Shown here: positions 35,383 through 46,119 of the stretch, in pieces | How positions within the stretch are numbered: position 1 is the stretch's first letter | How the letters are laid out: every line of letters begins with the position of its first letter | Source: Mucidula mucida | Taxonomy: Eukaryota > Basidiomycota > Agaricomycetes > Agaricales > Physalacriaceae | DNA: 53,627 nt | Reading direction: 5' to 3' | NCBI GenBank assembly: GCA_015501055.1 | Contig: JADNYV010000241.1 | Coordinates: 1-53,627 of the forward strand | The notes under the pieces: model-generated | Databases searched by the model: none | What the model was told of the DNA's origin: nothing | Seen by the model: the letters and a program-made list of their open reading frames with translations, nothing else | Made by a program: the position numbers and the translations under genes

Positions 35383-36501
35383 TTATAACCCCATTGCTCT
35401 CTGCAAAGCTGGTCCTTCAAGAAGAATACATTTTTCCAGATCGACATTCCCTCCCATGCCAGAGGAAGCCAGCGCGCAAACCGCGTCTCGTATAGATAAC
35501 TTCTCCAATGACCTCGGCAGCAGCCGCCCATTCAACGCTTCACTCATATTACTCGTAACCTCCAAATGTTCCAGATGCGTCAAGCCTGATAAATCAAAGG
35601 CCACTATAAACAGATGAGCATCTCGTGAATGAGAAGAATGCAAATACTGACCATCGCGTTTCACAAAGCTTAACTTCAAGTCCTTCAACGTATCCTTATT
35701 ACTTTGGAGAAGCGAGATAGCCTCTTCGACACGGCATGCCGACCACACGCTAGTACTCTCCAGGTCTAATCGCTCCAGCATCCCCACGATGTTATCTCCC
35801 AACCAGTGTACGAGGTCGTTATTCCACCCGACCACACGCAAACTGCATAGGCGCGGCATGCCCAATGCGAGATCGCGCAACCCAGATAGTGATGCATCCG
35901 GTATATCCAAACCACGAGATCCAAGCTCGATGGTAAGAGCAGTGAGGCGCGGGAAAGCACCAGCAAGCACGCGCATAAAGCTGGTGATATCTTGGTAGGA
36001 GGAGCAAGTCACTTTCAGCTCGGAAAGAGCGGGGAAATAGTGGGCAAAGATTTTAACGAGTGATGGATCATTCTCCACAGCGCCCGAGCGAAGCACGACA
36101 TGCTTCGCTTTGAGAACATGTAACAGCTTGCGATAAGACTGCGAGCGGGAGGATTTGCCATTCGTGGCGCAGTCATCGAATGGTACGTCGCCGACGAGAG
36201 TTATGCCAGTGATAGATGAGGATAGGGTCTCCCGCGACGAACACATTAGTTTGCACAGCTCCTTGGAACGAGAAGGGGAGGATACGATGAGCCTCACAGG
36301 CGGCAGATGGTAGCGGCTGATCCTCGTCCAGGCAGGATGGACGAGTGCGCACGATAGAAGGGTGTCATTGTCATCGGCGAGGTAACCAATGATAAGGCCA
36401 AGTAGCTCTTGCGGTACAAGCCCAAAAGGACCTGTGCTCGCAGAGGAGCGATGAGAGTGAGCAAACTTGTTGATGATAGTGCGAATGAAGCTAAAAGCCA
36501 T
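35383..36501 (-). CDS. F-box family B protein, copy B2
   Basis: An open frame of 372 codons, or about 356 residues if the 48-base GTCAGT...TATAG sequence near 35604-35651 is spliced as in B1 (the two readings stay in frame). Order: MAFSFIRTIINKFAH, F-box-like FGLVPQELLGLIIGYLADDN followed by DTLLSCALVHPAWTRISRYHL, then leucine-rich lines (FPALSELKVT, FPRLTALTIEL, MPRLCSLRVVGWN, LTHLEHLEVTSNM, LLPRSLEKLSIRDAV). It carries an insert of four residues (CATN) at PFDDCATNGKS compared with B1. The flank homologous to B1 continues upstream to about 36880. Probable SCF substrate receptor. Confidence 0.85.
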   Translation of the reverse strand: MAFSFIRTIINKFAHSHRSSASTGPFGLVPQELLGLIIGYLADDNDTLLSCALVHPAWTRISRYHLPPVRLIVSSPSRSKELCKLMCSSRETLSSSITGITLVGDVPFDDCATNGKSSRSQSYRKLLHVLKAKHVVLRSGAVENDPSLVKIFAHYFPALSELKVTCSSYQDITSFMRVLAGAFPRLTALTIELGSRGLDIPDASLSGLRDLALGMPRLCSLRVVGWNNDLVHWLGDNIVGMLERLDLESTSVWSACRVEEAISLLQSNKDTLKDLKLSFVKRDGQYLHSSHSRDAHLFIVAFDLSGLTHLEHLEVTSNMSEALNGRLLPRSLEKLSIRDAVCALASSGMGGNVDLEKCILLEGPALQRAMGL

Positions 36502-37087
36502 GATGGTAGTGCTATAGAAGGAGAGCGAAGTCGAAATTTTTGTTTATAAACGAAACTGGGTATAGGAGTCTGCGCACTGCCTTCAGAAAGAAGCAATCGA
36601 GAGACTTGAAAAGTCTCAATACTCCATGTTCTCCGGCGTTCTATATCCCCGAGACGGCAGCTACACGAACAAAATCATTAGAATTTATCTGTGCGAGAAG
36701 ACATCGTACCACGGTATCTCCGGGCGCGAGCCATGGCATGTTAAAAGATACCCGCGGCGCGTTGTACAGCGTTCTCACACATCGCTTCACAACGAAATCC
36801 AAGCAGAATTGCTGGGTCAAGGGCAAGTTTAGTAGGGAGACACAGCCAGGTCTCAGTGCGATTCAACAAACGAAACCCGTTCAACGATCGAATGACGCAC
36901 GGTCAAAAATGCCGGCGACTGCAGACGGTGCCCATATCGCGTTGATTAGAGACTTCCGGTAGAGCGAAGAGGCGGCAGCAACATCGCGATGGGCAGTGTA
37001 AAGAAAGAAGCCTTCGATATGTACTCTTTAGGCAATTAACACCCAAGGGTGGGACCAACAGAGCGCGACAACGGAGGATATACGCCC
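36502..37087. repeat. Upstream part of segmental duplication (right unit)
   Basis: 36502 to about 36880 matches 33276-33720 upstream of B1. From about 36905 to 37030 a further degenerate fragment (CCCATATCGCG, then GCGAAGAGGCGGCAGC) belongs to the unknown family listed next. No intact gene. Confidence 0.6.
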
Positions 37088-37633
37088 TTACGATGAGACA
37101 AGCATTGCTGCAACAGATATGAGCACTTGGCACAAGAGCGGACTCACACCTCTCATACACGGAATTGGTCGTACAGTGACTATTTCGCCGGGGCGTATAT
37201 TGGTTTCCAGCGAATTCTGGTGCGATTGAAGTCGGCAGTTGCAGCTAGGTAAGAAGCGTGTGTTCAAGTATCCTATATCCCGCAACATATCCTCTCCTCT
37301 GTACGCCAACTGTTGTTCGTCAAGTCGGAGCACGTCTACGGTAGACCAGCCTTGGAATCCATCGCGGCGCAGCGTCCAACGACGAAGAAACGACTCCGAA
37401 AGCAGTACTGTCTCGACGACCATATCGATGTATCCGTTAGATAGCCACTAGACAGTGTCCATATCGGGATAGTAGGAAAGCCCGTGGATGAAAGAGGCGG
37501 CGGCGGCGTTTACCGACAATGGTGGTGGGAGCAAACTTTCGGCGAACTTGCTAGCCCTATTATTGACGTGTAACATGTGACTATGATTCGTCCAAAGTAG
37601 CTGACACGGGCGGCGACAACTGTCAGTGGGCAC
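37088..37633 (-). pseudogene. Unknown protein, one in-frame stop
   Basis: One continuous minus-strand frame reads NNRASKFAESLLPPPLSVNA, AAASFIHGLSYYPDMDTV, a TAG stop, then WLSNGYIDMVVETVLLSESF, LRRWTLRRDGFQGWSTVDVL, RLDEQQLAYRGEDMLRDIGY and LNTRF. It is about 180 codons broken only by that TAG at about 37447-37449. The residue composition and the lack of other stops suggest real coding sequence. I do not recognise the family. Broken relatives lie at about 34960-35230 and 36905-37030. The stop may be CAG or TGG mutated to TAG. Confidence 0.5.
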
Positions 37634-37699
37634 GAAGAGCGCATGTCTACATATCGAGGGAGATGGGACCTGGCGAGACGACTGTCATACGGAAGTAAA

Positions 37700-39136
37700 G
37701 GCAAAACTCTGCGATAATAAAGACATCAGTATTTTTGGGCTATGAGCAAACGGAGGACTGTGCCATACGCGATAGCACCTTCTCCCACATTTCCTTGATT
37801 ATGAGGGAGCATGCGGAGCCCATTAAAGGGTACCAGCGGGCTAGAACTTCCCGCCCTCGTCGACGATGGGCGCGTCAGAAAGCCGGCTTCTTTCGAGATG
37901 AAAGCGTCTGTTTTGGAGAGGTTCGAAATGAAGGCGTCCATTTCGAAATGATGTTGATAAGGCCCATTCTGAATCCATCGCGCAAGGTCCCAAACAGCGC
38001 CGCGCACAGTAAATTTCTCCCAGTTACGTGTCGCCGTAAAGTACTCATCTGTTCCTTCATCGTAGGTCCTAGCCAAACCTGCGTGGGCAACTGGCGTTGT
38101 ATACGGTATGACGGCGCGGCCGTCATCCGACCTCAGGTGTGGACATAATGTACCAATCGCGTTTTGATCATCTTCATTTTAGAAGGATTGAACTAATCAT
38201 TCAGGCTGAGGCGGGGTAAGTAAAGATGCTATACTTCCATTTGAAAATGGCCAACCTCGTCGGTACCCGAATCCTGATCAGGCATGCGAGTAGTATATCT
38301 TCCAGCGTTCCATAGTGTGAGAGGATGGCACGACAATCTGCACTGCTTCAAGTTAATCTTGAAGCTCAAAGCCTCACAGGCAACTCACGTGTCGTGTCCC
38401 ATATTCGCTCTTAATATTATAGCTTGGGCTCGCCAGGCAGCTTTACTTCGAGGTCCTTCAAATAATCGAGCGTGGCGTTGATGGCGTTCAGGTCCCAAAA
38501 GCCATCCGCAGAAAACAAGACGGGGTACATCTGGTGTGCGGCGGTAAGAGCTGAGAGTAGACGAGGAACTGTTATCGGGTTAAGAGTACTATAAATTGGA
38601 TGAGAATTTACGCACAAGCTAGCCTGGTAGCAGGAAACCACCTTCGAGCGGCATAGACGCGACAAAATGGAACGATGTAATGGCAGGAAGTGACACGCGG
38701 CACATGGTCGGCAGGCATTGCCACCAACCACTTCAATTAACTTGACGTCCAATATAATGGACCATATTAGTACACAGTTGGCGTTCAATTTGCTTACTAT
38801 CTTCTCCATCCAATCCTCGCCACATGCCGCCCGAATCCTGCTTTTGTCATTTCGTTCGCATGGTCCTGGTCTCCGGTGTCCCAAAGATTTGCACGCGTAC
38901 TTCCCATCCCCGCTCTTCCGGAACCTCGATGACATCCAGATCACTCACTCGCCTTTTCTCATTCCGACTATTTCCCGACAAGCCCCATTAGCCTCGCCTA
39001 TGTCTGCGGCGTCCTTGCTGAGGCGTTCCGTGCGGGGCAACTCTGGAGAAATCCTCAAAAAAGGACTTGATTGCCTTCCGAAAGACTTTAAGATGCGCCA
39101 GGAACTTATGATCAGTTGTCCGTGCTTTGTATTGAG
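37700..39136. other. Unresolved interval before the sugar transporter
   Basis: Contains minus-strand frames at 37726-38126 and 38417-38944 with weak protein-like patches (for example DLDVIEVPEERGWEVRVQIF near 38875-38935, and LLSALTAAHQMYPVLFSADG) in inconsistent frames. They may be worn remnants of leucine-rich F-box tails, but no complete gene can be assembled. Confidence 0.35.
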
Positions 39137-41312
39137 ATGGTCGCCCCTACCGTAGCGAACGATGCCGCCGCCGACTTGGTCTCTCGCCTCGCCGCGCAGG
39201 ACACGACGCCATGGTATAAGAAGCCCAACCTGCGCTTTCTATACCTGGTACTTATGCCAACATGTATCGGGGTGGAGATGACCAGCGGGTATGTGTGTCA
39301 GCTTCTCGTTCGATGATGTTCAACGAGGCGTTTCTTCAGATTTGATTCATCGATGATGAATGGTCTCCAGGCAGTAGACTCTTGGGATAAATGTCTGAAT
39401 TCATTTTGCGCATTTTGGCTATATGTTGACGCAGTTCCAAGTCTTCAACTCACCTAGGTCGACGCTCCTCGGGCTGATGTCCGCAATCTACTCCTTGGGT
39501 GCTATCGTAGTCCTTCCCTTGGTGCCTTGGGTATCAGATCACCTTGGTCGACGGATGGCCATCGTGTTCGGAAGCGTGCTCATGGTCATCGGTGCTGCTT
39601 TACAGACCGCTTCGCAAAATTGCAAGTAGCGCCCCTTCATATCGAGTGTGACTACTAAATGAACGTAGTCGCAATGTTTGTCTGTTCTCGTTTGGTCCTT
39701 GGTTTTGGAATCCCGTTCGCCATCGTAGGAGCGTCTTCTCTCATTGGAGGTAAGAAACTCATCTGTCCTTCTTCAACAAAACCCTCATAACTTTAAAAAG
39801 AGCTTTCTCATCCGAAAGAACGAGCAATTTTAGGGTCTCTGTTTAATTCGTGTTGGTTCATCGGTGAGTGTGTTCCACTCTCCCAACCATTCCCCTTCTT
39901 AATCTGCTGCAGGTTCCATCGTTGCCGCCGGCATAACCCTTGGCACTTTCAAGATGGAGAGCAACTGGGGCTGGCGCATCCCGTCGCTCGTCCAAATCGT
40001 CCCTAGCTTCCTCCAAATCGGATTCATCTTCTTCCTACCGGAATCTCCTCGATGGCTCATCGCGCACGGGCGCGGCGAAGAGGCATACGAAATCCTCGCC
40101 AAGTACCACGCAGAAGGCGACATGGATTCCGAGTTTGTCAAAGCGGAATATGCGCAGATCGAAAGGACGCTAGACTTGGAAAAGGAGGTCGCGAAGACCA
40201 GCTGGCTCGAGCTCGTCGCCACGTCAGGCATGAGGAAACGCCTTCTGATCGGCTCTCTGCTCGGTTTGTTCACGCAGTGGAGCGGCAACGGTCTAACTTC
40301 GTAAGTTTGTTATCCTCATCGTCTGTCCAAGTTTATATTAACCGCGTGTGTAGATACTATCTCGCGCGTATTTTGGATAACGTCGGCGTAACTGACAATC
40401 ATACGAAGAACCTGATAAATTTGGCTTTGACGTGTTGGGGTTTTGTTAATGCGACCTTCTTCGCTTTGACCGCATCGCGTTTCAATCGTAGGACCGTATA
40501 TTTGGTATGTCATCCATCAAGAAGGATGTTCTTGTTAACGAGTTGATTGCCCCAGATTGGCACTCTCGCTATTCTGCTCCTCTTTACTGGATGGACGGTT
40601 GCCAGCTCGAACTACGCCATGACATCAAGTGACGCTTCCTCGCGCGCCGTTATTGCGTGAGTGCCTCTCTTCTTCGTCTCAACATGACATCGACCGATCG
40701 GCATTCTATAGCTTCATATTCCTCTACAGCCCCGCATACAATGTCTGTTTCAATGCGCTCACTTACCGTGCGTATGACACACTGTCGTTGGCTACTACTA
40801 CTAACGTCTCGTATAGCGTATCTGGTCGAAGTCTTCCCCTACCATGTGCGCGCCAAGGGGATTGCAGTCTTCCAGTGGTTCGGCCGTATGGCTGCGTTCT
40901 TCAATCAGTTTGTCAATCCTATCGGGCTTGCGAATGCTGGTACGTTTCTTGTCCTTCGAGATCCTTGCACGAACTTGACAATATACAAGGCTGGAAGTAC
41001 TATATCAGGTGAGATTGTTATAACGATATGATGCCTGCGGCTGACAATTTGCGCGTAGCTACTGTGTATGGATCGCCGTCGAACTACTACTCATCTACTT
41101 TTTGTTCCCGGAAACGGCGCACAAGACGCTGGAAGAGTTGTCTTTCTGTGCGTCATTTTCCTTTTTTCGATGTTCTTCTCTTTTGACTTTGACTGTTCCG
41201 CACAGTGTATGAAACGGACATTCAAAAGGAGCAGGTAAAGCGAGTCGAGGAGGACCTGGGGGATCAGGTAGAAAAGAGAGATGACGACGAAGCTGGGACG
41301 AAGGATGCATGA
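39137..41312 (+). CDS. MFS sugar transporter (lactose permease / hexose transporter type)
   Basis: Twelve-helix plasma-membrane proton-coupled sugar carrier of the fungal sugar porter family, assembled from about eleven exons. Visible motifs in order: helix one RFLYLVLMPTCIGVEMTSG; FDSSMMNGLQAVDSWDK/FFNSPRS; SDHLGRRMAIVFGS (the D-x-x-G-R-R loop); CSRLVLGFG; ELSHPKERA; LPESPRWLIAHGRGEEAY (the central PESPRWL signature); TQWSGNGLTSYYLARILDNVG; helix 8-10 WTVASSNYAM...; YLVEVFPYHVRAKGIAVFQW (second E-x-x-P-x-x-x-R-x-K-G signature); and PETAHKTLEELS (PETK-like end). The cytoplasmic tail is acidic. The splice from GATAAAT to TCTTCAACTC uses the acceptor CCAAG rather than the nearer GCAG. The length is normal and the substrate sugar is not predictable. 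Confidence 0.92.
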
Positions 41313-42433
41313 AATGATAACGTCCGAGGTACGAGTGATGTGTGTGTTTTGTGAATCACTTTCCCTCCACGAACCGTGTGCGCTTTCGACGCAGTCTTCA
41401 AACCAACTGTTCATGTAAGTAGGTCGCGACAGAGACATATCGACGTGGATTTTGCAAGGAACAGATACAGGAAGTTACAAGATCGTGCCTGCCGAATATG
41501 CAATGTACCAACTATGAAGAATTGTATCAGAAAAGCAACGGTTTAAACCTTTAACATCGAAAATCAAGGAGGAGCAGCGTGCGCATTCTACTTGTCCAAA
41601 GAGTCGAGTCCCTACTGCAGAACAAGCAGTCTCGTGTTCAGATCGTTTGGGTTGCCCTAGTTGGCTCGTTGGCTTCCCAATGCTATCATGAAGAGATGTT
41701 CGACAAGATTGAAGAGCGACTTGTCTTGGGTAGGCATTACGATGTGTGCGGTATGGGTATTGCGTTTCGTAAATGATCCATGCCCTGCGTAAAACTACAC
41801 GTTAGCAGTCGACGGTGGAGCGAAGGAAGGCCAAGACGGCACAGACCATGCCATAAGGGAAGCTAGCGGCGGCGTCTTCAGCCGCTGCAAATGTGTACAA
41901 TATTCGCCGCAGTCCCGAGGTTGCCAAAGAGCAAACCCCAGATAACCGCGCACAAAAAAAAGAATCCATCAGACATGCACTCTCCTCACCGGCAAGACTT
42001 CCGAGCGACTCATACGAGCGCGCCACAGACGAATCGCCAAACGTCCTCGAGACCTTCCAAGGAAAGCCTAAATTCTCTGTAGAGCGAGGGAGCGGGATAA
42101 AGTCATCGACTGGACTTGAGAGATGCGGCATTTATAAAAATGCGAGACTCGGTCAGTTTCTATAGAATAGATCCTGTTCGAGTATGTATCTGAAGAAAAA
42201 GAAAAAGCTCGGGCAAGGTATTTATACTGCCGACGGATGGGTCTGTGCGTGGGAGACCGACCTGCCATATTGGGTTACGAGAGGCGGGTGTCCACTGTCG
42301 CTGCGATAGGGACGCTATTCCCGCTTTTGACATAGAAGACTTCGAAGTAAGAGTAGTTTCAAGTTGATGCATAGCAGATACACGAGAAATGGAGTAGGTT
42401 ACCCATTATCGCGAGCTATCATACAAGTATTAT
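41313..42433. other. Intergenic, no confident gene
   Basis: A minus-strand frame at 41802-42131 (MPHLSSPVDDFIPLPRSTEN...) has a hydrophobic end but no recognisable family, and no partner exons could be joined. The rest is short frames. Confidence 0.35.
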
Positions 42434-43417
42434 TTACCACGGAATCCTTGATCCATCAACGTTGATGAATTCACCTCCATCCTTTTCGCGCGTCGCACTT
42501 TCGACAACATCCATCAACATACTTGCCGCCGTTTCCACACTACGTCCTCTAGTATCGAGCGCATGTGCTATGTATCCAGTCTTGTCCAAAACTCGGTTAA
42601 GCCTCGCTGCAGTCATACGTGAGTTCAGCCAACTCTTTCGGATAAGATGGGCAGAACACACTCATATCGGTGTCGACGGCACCAGGAGCCAAATGGAAGC
42701 AAACTGTCATACTCCACTTTGAGCACCGAATTGAAAGGAAAAGGCAACCACGCACTAAGCCAATCATTCTCGAAATGAATTCTACGGGCAATGAGGTTGA
42801 GGGCGACTTTGGATGCACAGTAGCAGTTGATGGCTGCAAGCATAGAGTCGGAGATAGTGAGACTCGCTGCCCCGCTGGTCATAGGGATAAACTTCGGCTC
42901 TGTACTGGCCCTTAGGAGTTTGTAAAATGCTTGGAAGAGTACGACAATCCCGATTGTGTTGATCTCGTAGTGGGCCCGAAATTCTTCTGGGGGAGTCTCA
43001 TGTATGGGTGCCACGAAGTTGGCAATAGCTGTAACAATCTCAATGACTCGATATTCAGTGTAAGAAGGAAATGAAGACTGACCAGCGCAGGCTACGACCG
43101 CATCGACGTGACCGAATTGGGTTTCTATGTCTTCTGCAAGGGCTTGATTGTTCTCGACGTCGCCAGCAACATACTTCACCGCATGAATCTTGCCGGGATA
43201 TTTAGCGGAAAGATCGGCAATAGACTGGGAAGAGATATCGCGGACGGCAGCGATGACTGCAACGTCCTTATTGAGGTTCTTCGACGCGATTTCGTTGACC
43301 AAGGCGAGACCTAGAAAGGAGGTATGTAAGTCAGGGTGGGGCTAGGTCGCGTGGATGTGGCGTACCGATTCCACGATTAGCACCAGTGATGAGATAGACC
43401 TTGGCAGAGGAAGACAT
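42434..43417 (-). CDS. Short-chain dehydrogenase/reductase (SDR)
   Basis: NAD(P)-dependent oxidoreductase with a Rossmann fold, about 250 residues in five exons. MSSSAKVYLITGANRGIG shows the cofactor motif T-G-x-x-x-G-x-G, followed by ALVNEIASKN and AAVRD. The adenine-side Asp is in AGDVENNQ. FGHVDAVVACA stands in place of the usual NNAG strand. The catalytic Ser is in IPMTSGAAS, and the Tyr and Lys in YCASKVALNLIARRI. The late motif HLAPGAVDTDM is restored by an intron (GTGCGT...GACAG near 42708-42762). Another intron (GTGTGT...TGCAG) joins it to RLNRVLDKTGYIAHALDTRG and the ending GGEFINVDGSRIPW. The C-terminus is typical of fungal SDRs related to sterol or aldehyde reductases. The substrate is unknown. 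Confidence 0.88.
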
Positions 43418-44000
43418 GTCTGGACGTCAATCACCATCAAAAGTACCTGTTTATATTCCAGTCGCACCCAGGATAAGATGATCAGCATTAAATGAGTACA
43501 CGGCCCACGTATGACAGAGAAAAATGTTTATTTCCCAGCCCTGAACCAAGATTTATAATGGTCGCTGCTGCGAAGTGGGAAGATACGCTATCTTCTGTTA
43601 CGCCGGCGTCGAGGCTTTGCGTGTCCAGTGACCAAGTAGTTTCCCAGAGAGTGGTCGTAAGCAACGAAGCACCACCCAAAGCCGAGCAGATAGTTCAAAA
43701 ATAGAGACGTACTTCCCATGAAGCTGACAAGGGAACCAATGAATGGCAGTGCTCCTCGGATGTGATCCGACATCAACATGTCTCCCTCGTGAACGTTGTT
43801 GACATGCTATGTAGCCTTTACCACCACCAGCAGCGACTCGAACCTCAAAGTCGTAAGCATGAAGATAACACGGTAGTTGGTGATCCTTCCTCTATGTCCA
43901 CGCGAGTGTTCTATATTCTAGTCGTACAGTATTATCACCTAAGTACTTATACATGATTAATTTCATGGTTAGCGAGATATAGTGTAGGTCAAAGAGCTGA
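43418..44000. other. Intergenic, possible small remnant
   Basis: Minus-strand frames at 43488-43679 and 43588-43779 (one with a hydrophobic stretch LPFIGSLVSFMGSTSLFLNY) cannot be joined into a recognisable protein. Nothing else seen. Confidence 0.3.
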
Positions 44001-46119
44001 CTAGTCAATAACAGCAGTCCTTGGGTCCGCTCCGCGCGCAGCACGTAGATTCATGACACCGCCTGGAACTGAGCTCATCGCATGCCCGTAGAAGAAGGCT
44101 GCTTTTGATAGAACGATCTGTTCCACCACGGCTCGAACATCCGATATCATCAATACCCAAGCGTGTTCGTGATGTCTGCTGGCAAAGTGTCGACGATCCT
44201 CTATCGTCAATAAATCATCCATCAAAATAGCACCTTCTCGACGAAACAAATCTAGAATCTCCGGATCTCGCTCATCTGTGGCGAGGTAAAATCTGGAACA
44301 TCATCAGGCGAGGACCAACGTGAAGTCGATGTAAACTTACATGCCCTGAGATGCCGGTGGAGGGCATTTGTGAAGGTCAATATCAGGGCGGACGTCCCCA
44401 GGTACATCGTACACCTTCAAATCGTGGGATGACAGACGAATCAGAGCGTTTCTTCCTTCCTCGAGATGCCTTTTCACCCGCTGAATATGGCTTTCAGGCG
44501 TGGCTTCCATTGTCCAATGATATCGCACAACTGCAGACAAACAGACTTAGTGTCAAAAATTTCATGCTGACGCACGCGCTCACAGTCTCCTCGACGAACG
44601 TGGGCAGCCATCCATAATCTTCCGTCCGTTAACTCGAACATGTGCTCAACCATTTTGGCTGCAAGATCGTGCAGAATGTCGACGCGCCGAAAGTCGTAGA
44701 GAACATTGCTTGAAAAGATGTCTTGCGCCGAACGCGTAGTGAAATACATGCCACCCTTCAGCAACAGTCAATGTCATCAAATAGAGTGGGCAACAGAACA
44801 TACTAGTTTTCTGCCATTATGTACAGCTCCTTCGAGGAGAAGAACGTTTGTGCGAATGTGCTTATAATCGGTCTCGAATCCCCTCAGAGCTGAGCGGGGA
44901 GCAGCCATCTTTCTTGGTTTGACAGCAGCCTTATTATACTCTAGGCCGGCGCTGTTGCTGTGCGTCAGTGAAACTCCGGAAGATTGAGTACGATTTGCGC
45001 ACACCGAATCGTAAGTATAGAGGATCCGCCATCCGTTTTCAGTAACAACCCGATCTAGTTCGAGGTCTCCCCATATACCGAGTGCGGACTGAGCTCGTTG
45101 CCATCCAAGGATGCTTTTTCCAGCGGGTAGGGCAGCATATAACGTTTGAAGAACTTGAGGATCGGCTACAGAGAAGTTTCGTTCCGCCGCATCGTCATCC
45201 AGTATGCGGTCCACACGAACGATGTCTTCTGGATCATAAACAGAGTTCGGGATGACTTTCAATGAGGGGAAGTGTCCGGTAATGAGATTGGGACGCGTAT
45301 GATACAAATCGCGCGTCCAGTGTCCATTAGATGCTTCGGATGATGGATCCTGTCCATGAAGACGGAGATAATCCGCAGTGGTGATGACAGGGTGCGCATG
45401 GCGTAGGTGGGTGATGTTGATCATGAGTTCAATTGGGATTTTCCATCCCATCTGCTGATCGAGGGGAAGTTCTCGCCATTCATCGCTGTCGACAGCATCA
45501 CTAAAACATGCGATTAGGATGGCGAAGGCACTGTGACTGAAGGCTTACCCTCTGTTAACCATGGTCGCGTAATCAGCACAGAGTCGACTGTGATGTGATT
45601 GAGAAGTGAAACAAGAACACGCAGTATAAAAGACCTACTTTTCATATTCGCAGCTGCGAGCGTAAACAAACGAAGGCAGAATCAATACTCGACCAAGGAG
45701 CCTAGCTTGAAGGAAAGCAGCTTCGATGATATACCGCATCTGTGTAGCCCACGTTAAAAGGGTACTACGCGAAAGCAGATGAAAAGATAACTGACATTAT
45801 TCCAACCAAGCTCAAGATTGTAGTCCCGCGCAAAGAAGCCATTGGTCGAGGCGACCATGGCTTGGATCTCGGGCACACTTAGCTTCTCTGCTGTACACGC
45901 ATAGGACGTCATTTTATCTGAAGATGAATGCCCAGCATCCATGATGGAGTGAACGCGTCGGAAGTCTGCTGAATGCCCAATCCATGATATCGAAGGCGAA
46001 AAGAACGCGAAGGTGAGTACTGTAGCGGCGCCAAGCCCAACGATCCACCAGGAACGAGACGTACATGACGTAGTACGTCGTTTTGTGTATGATGAATGAG
46101 GGAGAAGTGGGCGGGACAT
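44001..46119 (-). CDS. Type II membrane glycosyltransferase, O-fucosyltransferase-like
   Basis: About 560 residues in about nine exons. A short basic N-terminus (MSRPLLPHSSYTKRR) precedes one membrane helix (SWWIVGLGAATVLTFAFFS), the layout of Golgi glycosyltransferases. The lumenal part has GFFARDYNLELGWNNVS and a spliced exon MRYIIEAAFLQARLLGRVLI followed by LPSFVYARSCEY. It reaches the diagnostic WMAAHVRRGDC, the H-x-R-R-G-D motif that binds the GDP-sugar in protein O-fucosyltransferases. The C-terminal segment FYLATDERDPEILDLFRREG with DLLT...RAVVEQIVLSKAAFFYG fits the same fold (a D-E-R sugar-nucleotide loop, then a helix ahead of a strand). The start was chosen so the helix is near the N-terminus. 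Related basidiomycete proteins are uncharacterised; donor and acceptor are not known. Confidence 0.75.

Noticed and set aside
38718..39155. 145-codon plus-strand frame ahead of the sugar transporter
   Set aside because: It overlaps the transporter start in another frame and has no domain; probably leader or antisense of a remnant.
39137..46119. A metabolite gene cluster of transporter, SDR and glycosyltransferase
   Set aside because: There is no backbone enzyme or P450, the genes are spaced by gaps, and their families are common singly; no shared regulation is visible.
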